A DNA stretch of 64,000 bases from Phlebopus portentosus (lineage: Eukaryota > Basidiomycota > Agaricomycetes > Boletales > Boletinellaceae): NCBI GenBank assembly GCA_037892935.1, contig JAYXKI010000009.1:1674001-1738000 (forward strand). The letters run 5' to 3'. Shown one piece after another: positions 1-10,138 of this stretch. Below the pieces are notes generated by a model. The model was not told where the DNA came from, ran no database searches, and was given only the letters and a program-made list of their open reading frames with translations. The position numbers and the translations under genes are program-made. Numbering within the stretch: the first letter of the stretch is position 1; every line of letters begins with the position of its first letter.

Positions 1-1102
1 AATGCATGCTTGAAAGTATCTTGAGATGGAGGGCGGAGTGTCCCGGGGATAAGGCTATAGTATACTCCCAGTGTAAGTATGCTCGCTTTGTTCACGGAGG
101 GTTTATCTGAAATCGACTTTATGCTCTTCTAGGGACAAGCATGCTCGATTGTAAGTCCATAAGGAGTACTTGAATAGGCGGAAAATGATTGTCTTCCTAC
201 AGTGGTTGAAGCGTATCTGAAAGAATCCGGAGTTCAGGTCCTTCGTTATGACGGAAGGATGAACCGCCTGGCGCGCGTTGAGTATGTGGATCTGTTCGTG
301 AAGATCAACTCCGTCGTGTTACTGACAGACAGATCATCAGCTCCGTTGCCAGGTTCAAGAAGCCGAACGGACCTCCTATCATGCTCGTCAGGTATGCCTC
401 TATTTGCGGCCTCGATGGGGATGGGGTTCACATGCTGACGACGGACGGTCATATCATACTTGTGTCTGTGACAGTCTGAAGTGCGGCGGAGTCGGGTAAG
501 CTGGAACGATAACGATATCCTGCGTTGTGCGTATATACTGAGCTCGACGTTCCCCCGCAGTCTGAACCTGACAGTTGCGAACCGCGTGATAAAGTGAGTG
601 ATTTAGATATGCTGCGTGGGAGCTGTGTGGTCTGACATGGGTGGGGGGGATACATTAGTCTCGACCTTGCGTGGAACTACGCCACTGAGGCGCAGGCGTA
701 CGACCGCGTGCACCGGCTTGGGCAGCAGAAGCCCGTTGAGGTTCAGCGGCTGGTCATCCGCGGGACCATCGAAGAGAGGTGCGTGTCCGCTGTCCGCACC
801 GGTCGTGCGGTAGGAAGGAGATTCCGTTGACTGTTGTGTGTTGTATAGGATTATACGCCTGCAGGCGAAGAAGCAAGGTACGCGTGATATTTCACTGCTA
901 GTTTCAGAATGTACTGAGCCGGGGCGGGGGTGTAGGTTTGTCTGACGCCGCGCTGGGCGAGGGCACGGGCAACAAGCTGCGTCGCCTGACTGCGCGGGAT
1001 ATCGCGCAGGTGAGTCGCGGGCCGTTTGCGTTTGCTTGTAGGGCGCTGATGCGGGAAGGGAACTTACTTACGAGGGTCTTTGTGCAGCTTTTCGACCTTT
1101 GA
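1..1102 (+). CDS. SNF2-family ATPase/helicase, C-terminal part (5' end outside window)
   Basis: The last 173 codons of a Swi2/Snf2 DNA-dependent ATPase (Rad5/Rad16-like type), which remodels chromatin or acts in DNA repair in the nucleus. Exons fitting one frame are 3-72, 133-150, 203-281, 329-391, 475-495, 561-593, 659-778, 849-877, 936-1009 and 1088-1102 (stop TGA 1100-1102); introns begin GT and end AG and are 46-83 nt. The product shows the helicase C lobe in order: KAIVYSQWTSMLDL (motif IV region), [20 protein letters not shown] (motif V), then [20 protein letters not shown] (motif VI with its arginines) and TIEERI. It ends QLFDL just after the helicase domain, as in many fungal members. 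The ATP-binding N lobe lies left of the window, so the subfamily cannot be fixed. No stop or frameshift is seen. The gene converges on the phospholipase gene. Confidence 0.9.
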
Positions 1103-1394
1103 GGTCTCACGAGTTCTTTCTTTTACCAGGCCAGGAATGAATGGAATGGAATGGAAGGAGTACGGGATTCGGTTCGGTTCGTTTTAGACAGGACTGGACT
1201 GGACTGCGGAAGGAACTTTCTTGGAACGATCAGGCTTCTTGATACCGTAGAGACAGTACACGGAAGGATAGAAGGATGTATATCGTATCGTATTGTATTT
1301 ACTCAAGGAAGAAGATGAAGATGGAAAAAAAATGTACGACGTACGACGTGAGATAACTCGATACCGATCGATCGGCATGTCGATCATCAGGAAG

Positions 1395-1428
<34 letters not shown>

Positions 1429-1456
1429 ATTAATTACTTACTACTTAGGAGGGAAG
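1103..1456. other. Convergent intergenic spacer with simple repeats
   Basis: This 354-bp spacer lies between two genes ending toward each other, so it holds two 3' regions. It carries short tandem arrays: GGAAT-type repeats near 1135-1157, GGACT repeats near 1189-1205, and an uninterrupted (TA)14 tract at 1395-1422. No gene is seen. Confidence 0.7.
1395..1422. repeat. (TA)14 microsatellite
   Basis: Fourteen uninterrupted TA units in the 3' spacer between the SNF2 and phospholipase genes. Tracts like this are usually length-variable between strains. Confidence 0.95.
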
Positions 1457-1847
1457 TCAGGGCGACCAGCAGTACCGCCCGAAGCAGCTCTCGCACAGCC
1501 CGCTCCTCTGGATGCCCTGTTGGGCGCGCGCGCGGTCGACGATGGCGCATGCGAGGCATGCGGGCCAGTCTGGGTCGGCTGGTAGGGGAGGGGGAGAGGA
1601 AGAGGAAGAGGAAGAGGAAGAGGAAGAGGAAGAGGAAGAGGAAGAGGAAGAGGGAGAGGAAGAAGAGGAAGAGTTGTTGTTGGGAGGAGGGAAGCCCTGC
1701 ACGGCGATACGGAGGGACTGGTCGAGCATGCCCTGGATCTCCAGCTCTGCGTATGCGGTTTGCTGGGTTGAGGTGTTTGTGAGCGGCGGTTCGCCCGCGG
1801 GTGGGCCGCCGTTTGCGAGGTAGATTATGAGCGGTGCCGGTGGTGGG

Positions 1848-1878
<31 letters not shown>

Positions 1879-3691
1879 GGGAGGAGGGGAAGCACCCGAA
1901 GAAGGTGGGCCGCGTTGTGAGCCCCTGCGACGTGAATGCGCTTTGCGTTGTGGGTACGGGTGGGAAGGAGTATGATCCTGGGAAGAGGGACGTGCGGTTT
2001 TGAGTTGCCTGTGGGGGTTGAACGTGAATGTGAATATGGATGTATAAGAGACGAGAAGAGGGAACGGAGACGTACGATGAGCGCTAACCCCCCGGCGAAG
2101 TTATCGCCCGTGTCGGCCGAGGCGTCGATGGCGAGAATGGTGTCGACGCCGCGCGCGCGGACGAGGAGCGGCTGCAGCGGGAGGACCTCGCCGTCCTCCC
2201 CGCCGTCGACGAGCCCGAGGAACGCCTCGGCGGAGTCGGGGAAGGTGGAGGGCGCGACGCCGGAGAAGGCGTTTGGGTAGAGCGAGAGGTCGAGCTCCGT
2301 CGAGGCGGGCTGTGGGAGGGCCTGCGCGAGGAGGGAGAAGAGCGGGCCGACGGGCGACGATGCGAGTGCTGCGGCCTGCGCGGAGGGGTTACTTTTTTTG
2401 TTTGTTTTGAGGTGGTGGAGGGAAGCGGACGTACGGAGGTGTTGAGCTCGTTGAAGAGCTGGGAGGACGTCCCGGAGATGTATGCGAGCTGGTCGAAGCC
2501 TGTCACGCAGGAGCTCGTGTTGACCGTCCCGAGGAACTTGGTCGGCGTGAATGCGGAGAGCGTCGGATCGAAGGATCCCATCTCGACTAGTTGTAAAAAG
2601 TTACGTTACCTGTAAAATTGAGAGTGACGGGGAAAAAAAAGGCGCATACATGGAGTGAACTCGAAGATTGTGTTGGTTAGCGGGACGGTATCTCCTGGGA
2701 TGATATTATTCTTGTCCTCGCGAGGAGAGACGGATTCTGCGGTGATGATCGGGAAGGGTATTTGATGGTTCTTGAAGCTCGGGCTGATAAGTTGCAAAAA
2801 AAAAATCAACTTAACACTTTTTATAAGCAGAAGTAGGACGTACAGATTCGGAATGCCAGATAGCAAGATCCCAGCCCCGTGCGTGGACTGCGTATCGTCA
2901 AAGAACGTGCTGGCGTGCGTGCCGTTGCAGAAATGGCGCGCGAGGAGGCGCGCCCAGACGTCCGTGATGGTGACTGGGAACCCTACCGCGCTCTTGCCTG
3001 CGATCTCGGCGATGATGCCTTCGAGGTAGAGTAGATTCTCTTCTTGTGCTGCCTCCGAGCTCCCTGCGGGCGAGAGGATGTCGAAGGGTGCGTTCCAGCC
3101 TCCGTACCCCGCGGGGTTAGTATCGCCGGAACCGAAGATAAGAGATTGGAAGGAAGGGAAGTTGGATTGGAGGAGGGAGGAGAGGAGCCATGAGCCGCCG
3201 GAGAGGCTGGAGAGGTAGGATGCGGCTTGGAGGAGCCCGCCTGTGCCGAGTGCGCTGCTGGACGTGTTGCGCGCGTCGAATGCGTTGAGGACCCCTGCGC
3301 CGAATATGGCTGCGCGGTATCCTCCGCCGCTAACTGCGATTCCAAGTTTTGGAAATGAGGAAGAGGAAGAGGAGAGGATGGAAGAGACGTATGACGGAAG
3401 CGAGGAAGTAGAGTTAGAGTTAGAGCTTGAGAGGACGTTGTGGAGGTAAGTGTTCCACGCGTCGGGGAGAACGGATGATTCGCGGGCGGAGATGTACGCG
3501 GACTCGTCGGCTCCGAGGACTTGCTGGGATGCGGATGAGCCCGCTTGACGGACGAGCTGGAAGTCTTCCGGACATGAAGTGAATTGAGGAGTGTAGGCTT
3601 GTTGGATTTGGAGTATTCCTGGAGGGAGAGTCTGTGCGGAGACGCGGAGAGAGAAGAAGAGCGACGCGGAGAGGAGGGATAGCACGAGCAT
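1457..3691 (-). CDS. Secreted phospholipase B / lysophospholipase (PLA2_B domain)
   Basis: Hydrolyses acyl esters of phospholipids and lysophospholipids outside the cell or at the wall. The exon map (minus) is 3691-2844, 2783-2650, 2586-2435, 2375-2076 and 2008-1457, summing to 1986 nt and 661 aa; introns are 59-67 nt. The product starts with a signal peptide (MLVLSLLSASLFFSLRVSAQ), then the PLA2_B catalytic core: GIAVSGGGYRAA with nucleophile Ser121, FEFTPFEMGSFD, GTSSQLFNEL, and LVDGGEDGE with catalytic Asp435. TTRPTFFGC, LIIYLANG, then WPACLACAIV and CESCFGRYCW match the Cys-rich C-terminal part of the fungal family. Two serine-rich insertions sit in the last exon; the second is encoded by a GAGGAA microsatellite (plus strand 1594-1673). 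The promoter must fit in the 170 bp before the thioesterase stop codon, where an AAGTGATG unit is repeated three times (3800-3822). Family assignment is firm; the intron ending at 2375 uses the only acceptor that keeps frame. Confidence 0.92.
1594..1673. repeat. GAGGAA microsatellite coding a poly-Ser tract
   Basis: About 80 bp of near-perfect GAGGAA hexamers. It lies inside the last exon of the phospholipase gene, whose minus-strand frame reads it as a run of more than 20 serines between an Asn stretch and a Pro-rich stretch. Hexamer changes keep the frame, so tract length can vary without breaking the enzyme. Confidence 0.9.
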
Positions 3692-3861
3692 TAGGAGCTA
3701 TGATCAAGACGAAGACAAAGAGCGACAGCGAGTATAAGTAGCATACAGTAGGCATTCTCGCACGGAACGTTGATAGGTTGCGACGGCTATTTTTGCAAGA
3801 AGTGATGAAGTGATGAAGTGATCTACAGGTACATTGCCTGTCACTGTCACTGTCCTGTCAG

Positions 3862-4620
3862 TCACAGCTTCGATGGGGACGGATCCATTTTGATGTGTAC
3901 ACCAGTCGCAACCAATCGGTACTGGGTCTGGTTCCAGATCTAGGCAGGGAGAGGTCAGCCAGGGATGACTGTGTCAATAGAAGACGGACCTCGGACCGAG
4001 CAGACATCGCCCGTGCTCCCAGTGAAATAGTCGTGCTCACTATTCGCAGTCGATCCCCGCTATTATCACACTTTTAATTTCAATCACACTCAGGAAAGAG
4101 GACGATGACTTGACTGACACGCGTGCGGGCGAATGGTATACCACGTCCAGCACTTGCGACACCCCGCCCCTCCCGCCCCGCTTCAGAGCGTCCATGAGCG
4201 CGATGATGGGCAGCGTCGAGCACACGTCGATCAGATACGCAGAGCACCCCCCGTGCATGTTCCCGCCTCCGTTCACCATGTCTACTTAACACTCAGCACG
4301 TCTGACTCGTCACTATGTAGTCCTACATGTATGCGCGCACCTTGCTCGACGTCGATCTCACACACGACCCGCGCCTCCGTCCGCTCCGGCTCCTCGCGCT
4401 TCCGCGCGACCTCCGCCTCCGTGATGACCAGCCGCCCGCCGATCGCGTCTGCGAACCCGGAGCCGCCGTGCATGAACACGCACAGCGCGCTCACCATCTG
4501 CTGCTTTGCGCTCGCGGGCGCGTTGCCTGCGATGGACGCGTGCCGCGTGTCGTCGTACACGTACATTGGCGGGGAGGGGAGCGGGAGCGGGAGCGGTGGT
4601 GTGCGTTTTGGGGAGGACAT
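3862..4620 (-). CDS. Hotdog-fold acyl-CoA thioesterase (4HBT/THEM2-like)
   Basis: Predicted 199-aa PaaI/THEM-like thioesterase that hydrolyses acyl-CoA. Exons (minus) are 4620-4341, 4281-4121, 4070-3990 and 3939-3862, with introns of 59, 50 and 50 nt, total 600 nt. The hotdog signature is MVNGGGNMHGGCSAYLID, with the HGG turn at residues 103-105 and the downstream acidic residue of the family, then VLDVVYHSPAR, GDRLRIVSTTISLGARAMSA and RLVATGVHIKMDPS, which match the central helix and beta strands of fungal members. I chose the ATG at 4620; an in-frame ATG at 4743 would add 41 polar residues without family support. The stop lies only 170 bp from the start of the phospholipase gene on the same strand, head to tail. 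Substrate is not predictable from sequence. Confidence 0.87.
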
Positions 4621-7600
4621 GGAGGGGAGATAGTGGGAGGTGTTATGGAGAGGGCAGGGTTGTGATTTTTTATTACGATTAATTACGGATGTTAATTTGT
4701 GCGTTGCACGGCGCTCGGGTGAACGGAACAGGAAGCTTCGCAATCACGGGCTCAGTTCCAGCGCTTCTCTCACGCGTGCGTGCGTTGATGGCTACGCTGT
4801 ACGACTCGGACTGCGCAGCTAATAATATTAAATATTGTTCGCACTCGTTCCCTCCCGGCGTACGGTGTTTTCTCGGGTCCTTCTCTCTTCGCCCGTACCT
4901 GTAGTGTTCAAGGGCCCCCCCTCTTCTCTTCGGAGCTTTGGTTGACTGCATGGTGGAGGAAGGTGAACGCGTATCGTACGTACTAGGAGCGGCGTCGTCT
5001 TCTATTCGCAGATGGTTGCGTCGGGATGGTTGGATATATATCCTGGCTGGCACTCGTGCGAGGATGAGGATGGATGGCAGGCGGCTTGAAAACACCGGTA
5101 CCCGTACTACCCCGCCCTCTGGCGCGAGTGTATTGTACATACATTTCTTTTTTCAAGAGGAGAGGAAGAGATCGAACACCCTTTTTTATTATTATAGCTG
5201 CTTCTGCCCTTGTCAGGCCTAGGGATGCCAGAGGGTTGCTTGAATTTGGTTGTTTTCCTCCCTTTTTTTGAGCGGGTCATGGAACACGGCTTTGACCGCC
5301 TCGCTCTCGCTCGGTGTGTCTTCTCGCCTTGTTTCTTCCTTCGCGCTTCTTCTCTCGTGTTTGTTGCGCAGCTCGTTACGGTAGTACGCCTACTAGTAAC
5401 TGGCAGAAGGCTGTACGCTCAGGCTGTTGGATAGATTGACCGGCCGGGAGGAAGGTGTACGTGAGGGTGCTCATTAGCGTGCTTTTTTTGTGTTGCTGCG
5501 CCTGCTCCGTTGACCAAGCGTACAGAATTCTGATGCCGATGCGAGTGCGTACAATGGTCACCTGAGCGGGTAGGTAACTCACAGCATTCTAATGCTGGCT
5601 CTGGCTTTTTTGCGTGCTTATTCGGATGGTCGATCGATCGATCTCGTTCACGCAATGGGACCTTTTTTTTTTCCTCGTTCGCCGGCATGCATCGTGATTC
5701 TGCGTTGTTGAGGATGGCAGAGTCCGTGACGGACGGTTCATGCTGGCGTGCTTACGCCTACATACAGTACGAGTGATCGATCTGTCGACGAGGCGTACGT
5801 TCTTGATGAAACGACAACTCACTCCGGGGGCTCTTTTCTCAGCAGCGCGGAAACCGGGTCGCTCGTCTCATCTGTGTATGTATACTTTAATTTTTTGTAT
5901 TTCCGGGAACACTCGTTCTTGTTTTTCACTTTTCACTTTTCACTTTTCCCTTCTCTTCCATCGCGATCGCACTTCCTTTTTCTTTTTCGCAATTTGTCGT
6001 GCAGCTGTCTTTGTCTTTTTTACTAGTAATATCATGTTGCGCCTATTCTGGACGCGGTTGCGACGGAGCGGAGCCGGCTACATCGCCCCTTCGCTCTTTA
6101 CGTTTTTTTTTAATAATTTTGCTTTCGCAGTGACCCCGGAACTTTTACGGTAGACCGCCCGTTTTTTCATGTTTCAGGCACGTATACATACAGTGTGTCC
6201 TGTTCGCTATATATGTCACCCAAGGCCAAGGTCAAGGTCTTCTTGCTTGTTGATCTCTTTTCGTTTTTGGCGCCCTCAAGTGTGACCCGATGAGGGACGA
6301 GGACGGATAGGTTGTCAGTATTTCCGGTCAGCAACAGCAGCAGCAGGCGTACCTTCCGTCGACGTCAAACGGCAGACACGGCCCTAGGCCTGACTTTCGG
6401 AACAGAACAGGAAGCTTCGCTATCGGGAGCTCTTAACTTATTTGACCCGCTCTCTCTCTCACACGCGGACCTTGCCTGTTCCGCGCTTCCGGATTATCTC
6501 TACGATCGAGTTATCATTGCCTGCCTGAGTGTGGATCGTTCCAAGCAAAGGAAAGGAGTTCGTCGTTTTTTGTTTCCTCTTTCTTATCATGACGTTGAAT
6601 CCGAACGCAGATTTGACTAGACTAAAACTTGGATCCAGGTTTTTTTTTTCTCGCTTTTCCCTGTGTAATTTTTTTTTCTTTTTTTTTTGTGTGTGTGATT
6701 CATTGGACTTTATCGCACCTGCTCGTCTCTGAGTGATACGCACCCGGCCGCAACGTCTCTCGATCTTTCGGTCTTTACGGCTTTTTGGCCTGAGCTGCGA
6801 CCGCGGAGCGGAGCTTTGGAGGGCACGCATAGGGCAGACAAGGGGACTCTGTGTTACGCGAAGTTGTCTTCGTGCTGGTCTTTCTTGTGCGCTTCAAGCA
6901 GTGTTGCGATGTAAAAAAGTACAGGCAGGAGAACAGACGATACGATACTCTAGATCTGTTCGCGATTCCGTTGAGTAATAATCAGACTGCTGCTGCTTAA
7001 AGCTCGGGTGGGGGATGGATGCGTTTTTGATTTGATATTGCACGCCCCGATGCGACGAGCCGGTGATGCGCCTGGTTCCCAGATCTGTACAGATGTTAGG
7101 CGGGGCTGGACTTGTCAACGGGCAAGGAAAGCGCCACCCTCGCGGCGAGCGGACATGGCACGCGTGTGCGCGCGCCGAGCGAAACCGCCGTGCTCATTGT
7201 TTGCGGATCGGATCGCCGCCGCTGTTACGATACGATTGAACGAGTCGTTCGTCGCTGCCGAGCCGACATGTATGTATGACTGACACGCGTGCGAGGTGAT
7301 GTTGCGAGGCTCCCCCGACGCTTCCCTGCTTTGGTTGTGTCGATAAGAGTAATGAGGGGTGATGTTGAGCATCTGATGGGAACTTTTTTTGAATGGGAGG
7401 GTTGGATGGAAGGGAAGCTCTTAGTACGCGACGTGCGTCGCGTACACGTCGTTGCGTGGACATGGCGATCGGCTTGAGCATTTGCTGCTCGGCGGTGTCG
7501 GGGTCGTGTCTGCATATTGGGTCGAGTTGTAGATGGATAACAAGAGCGTGTTCTTCTGTGGGGGTGGTGGAGGAACATCTTGGGGCTTGGGCGAGCTTGG

Positions 7601-8405
7601 AGCCGTTGCTGTGATCAGGTCCGGTCGGGCTGAGGGAAGCGGGGTTGAAATTGAACGTTATGCGTATAGAGTGGATTTTTAAGTCCGTGTTGACGGGGAA
7701 CAGAAGAGGAGAAGAATAAATATCCTTCTCTATATTCACCACTCGGTACTATCGCATGGGTAGCCTATGACTGGTCCTAGTCGTATTATATTGCATTCTG
7801 GGGGAAATGTTGTTTCATATTCTTCTGGTTCGCAAGACCACTCGGCCTGCTTGTGTGAAAGACGTCCGTATCGGGCAGTTGGGAGAGTGTTTGCCTCGCC
7901 AGGAGGATTGAACGTTTCTTGGCCCGTGTTCTGCGAAAGTTTCTTGCTTTACTTATTCGTCGCTGGCTACACTGCATACGCACTTCGTGCTTCTTGCGTC
8001 TTTCCGCGTCGATAACTTCAGTTGAGAACTAAGCGCGGAAGAGCCCTATGGCATCGTTGCTATCGCATGACTGTTTACGACAATTTACTTGAGCTCGTCT
8101 AGCTTGTATTGCTTAGTTTCTAGATGACGGACCTACTACCGCTGCTCACGACCCGGAACTGGCCTGATTCACATTTCTCGCGTCTATGGCTTTTCATTCA
8201 GCAAGCGCTTGTAGAGTGACATAAACAAACGGGAACTGTGCAGCCAGCCTCCGCGGTGGGTGGTCAGCCTTCCTGGTCAGCCCTCAACTTCCGTGTCAAT
8301 ATAATTGCGAACTTGACTGGAACTGGGCTTCTTTCGTCTTGCTTTTCTCCCTGTTTCTTACTTTAGTTCGTCATCGTCTTACACCTATTCTCTCTTGTCA
8401 AAAAA
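4621..8405. other. Long intergenic region, no convincing gene
   Basis: This 3.8 kb lies between the divergent thioesterase and amylase genes. Reading frames up to 182 codons occur, but their translations are low-complexity, lack splice-consistent extension and show no family motif. Visible features are long pyrimidine tracts (for example 6120-6135, 6640-6690), a TTTTCAC unit repeated three times near 5923-5946, and a GAACAGGAAGCTTCGC segment near 4727-4743 and again near 6401-6420. The last 60 bases before the amylase ATG are strongly CT-rich, as in many highly expressed fungal genes. It may hold a long non-coding transcript or a large regulatory region; the sequence alone does not show which. 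Confidence 0.5.
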
Positions 8406-10138
8406 ATGCGAATCGCATCAGCTTTCGCACTCTCTGCATTTGCACTTTCTGCTTTCGCTGCGACCGCGGAGCAGTGGAAGTCGCGCTCTATATACCATGT
8501 ACGTGCGATCTCTGAGTTCTACGTTACATTTACGCGAATCGAATTCTTGCTTACTTGCTTCTTGCTGTACGTAGATCGTGACCGACCGGTTCGCTCTTGG
8601 TAATGGCACGTACCCGCCTTGCAACACAACTGACAGGAAATATTGTGGCGGAGACTGGCGTGGGATTATCAACAACCTGGACTATATCCAGGGCATGGGC
8701 TTTGATGCTGTCTGGATCTCACCCCTCTCGACTCAGGTCAACGAAACGGGCGAGGGGGAGCCGTATCATGGGTGCGTGTCGCTTTTTCGTGGCATATGCC
8801 AGCCGCTTCGACCTCCCCTCTTACTAAGTGGCTTTCGACGGCAGATACTGGACAGGCGACCTCTTCTCGCTCAACAAGCACTTTGGGGATGAGAGCGATT
8901 TGAAGGGCCTCGTCTCGGCTCTTCATGCGCGTGAGATGTATCTCATGCTCGACGTCAACGTCAATCATATGGGATCCAACTCCACGCCCGCGAACGTCTC
9001 CTGGCTCCTGCCCTTCATGAACGAGACGAACTACCACTACCAATGCTCCATCGACGACTGGACTGATCAGTGGGAAGTCGAGAACTGCTGGCTCGGGGAC
9101 GATAATATCCAACTCCCCGATATAAACACGGAGAACCAGACTGTTGTGGATATGCTGAATACGTGGATTAACCAGACGGTGGATACGTTTAATATGGATG
9201 GGCTGAGGATACACGCTGCAAGGCATGTGAGGAAGGACTTTTGGCCTGCGTTTACGGCAAATGCGAGTGTGTTCTCCCTGGGAGAGGTTAATAGCGATGA
9301 CCCCGACTACACGGCGGATTATACTTCTGTGCTCGACAGTCTTCTCGATTATCCGGGCTATTACCGCCTTCAGCAAGCTTTCTCGAATGCGAACGGTGAC
9401 CTGCAGTCTCTTATCACGTCTCTCCGTGATACGCAACGTTCGTACAAGATGGGCGCATTTGCGAGCGGAGCATTCATGGAGAACCATGACCAGCCGCGTT
9501 TCCAGTCCCTCACGAAGGACCAATCGCTCATCAAGAACGCCATGGCGTGGATATTTGCAACAGATGCTATGCCTATAGTTTATTACGGACAGGAGCAGAG
9601 CTTCAGCGGAGCGCAGGATCCGGATAACCGCGAAGCGCTTTGGCTTTCTGGAATGAAGAACGCGGGGCCGATGTACGAGCATATCGCTGCGCTCAACGCT
9701 GCTCGAAAGCTGGCTGCTCGCGCGTCGGATGATGAGTTCCACAACACGTCCGTGAAGGTCGTCTCCTCGAGTAATGGCACCGCTGCGCTTGTCAAACCGC
9801 CCTTGCTCGCGCTTATCTCGAACGGAGGGAACGCTTCAGCACCGGAATGGAGCGTCTCGGCGTCCGACACGGGCTACGAACCTGATATGACGCTCGTTGA
9901 TGTCCTTTCATGCGAGGTCGTTGTGACGGGCGACGATGGCACCGTCTCCACGCGCTCGAAGGATGGGCTCCCGCTTGTCCTGCTCCCGCAGACGGCGCTC
10001 GCGAAGTCCACGCTGTGTGGACAGCCGCAGTCGCTTTCATCCACGACGAATGGTGTGAGTGAGAGGACGGCGAAGGTGTCTTGGACGCTGGTCGCGTCTG
10101 CGCTTGCTATTATTGCATTCTTGTCTTCTTCTCTTTGA
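8406..10138 (+). CDS. GPI-type GH13 alpha-amylase homologue with replaced nucleophile
   Basis: A 527-aa GH13_1 protein related to Taka-amylase and fungal GPI-anchored amylases, acting on starch or alpha-glucan at the cell surface. Exons are 8406-8498, 8575-8771 and 8845-10138 (1584 nt). The product has an N-terminal signal peptide, the amylase start IVTDRFA, GYWTGDLFSLN (substrate-site Tyr98, Trp99), region I DVNVNHMG, region II MDGLRIHAARHV, region III GEV with acid/base Glu244, and region IV ENHDQPRF with Asp312. A C-terminal domain follows, then a Ser/Thr stretch and a hydrophobic tail ending FLSSSL, as expected for a GPI signal. In region II the nucleophile Asp of the family is His220 (codon CAC at 9212-9214). 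One G-to-C change from GAC would explain it. The rest of the frame is open. It may be catalytically dead or altered, or the base may be a sequencing error. Confidence 0.9.

Noticed and set aside
1434..1895. Leu/Phe-rich minus-strand frame of 153 codons
   Set aside because: It is an out-of-frame reading of the poly-Ser microsatellite and last exon of the phospholipase gene.
4107..4130. 17-nt TGACTGACACGCGTGCG shared with 7279-7295
   Set aside because: One exact 17-mer pair is near chance level in 64 kb, and one copy overlaps a splice donor of the thioesterase gene.
5740..6153. Plus-strand frame of 137 codons in the long gap
   Set aside because: Phe/Ser-rich translation of T-tracts, no family motif and no splice-consistent extension.
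7194..7742. Minus-strand frame of 182 codons
   Set aside because: The translation has no recognisable domain, and overlapping frames of similar length occur on both strands, as expected for GC-moderate non-coding DNA.
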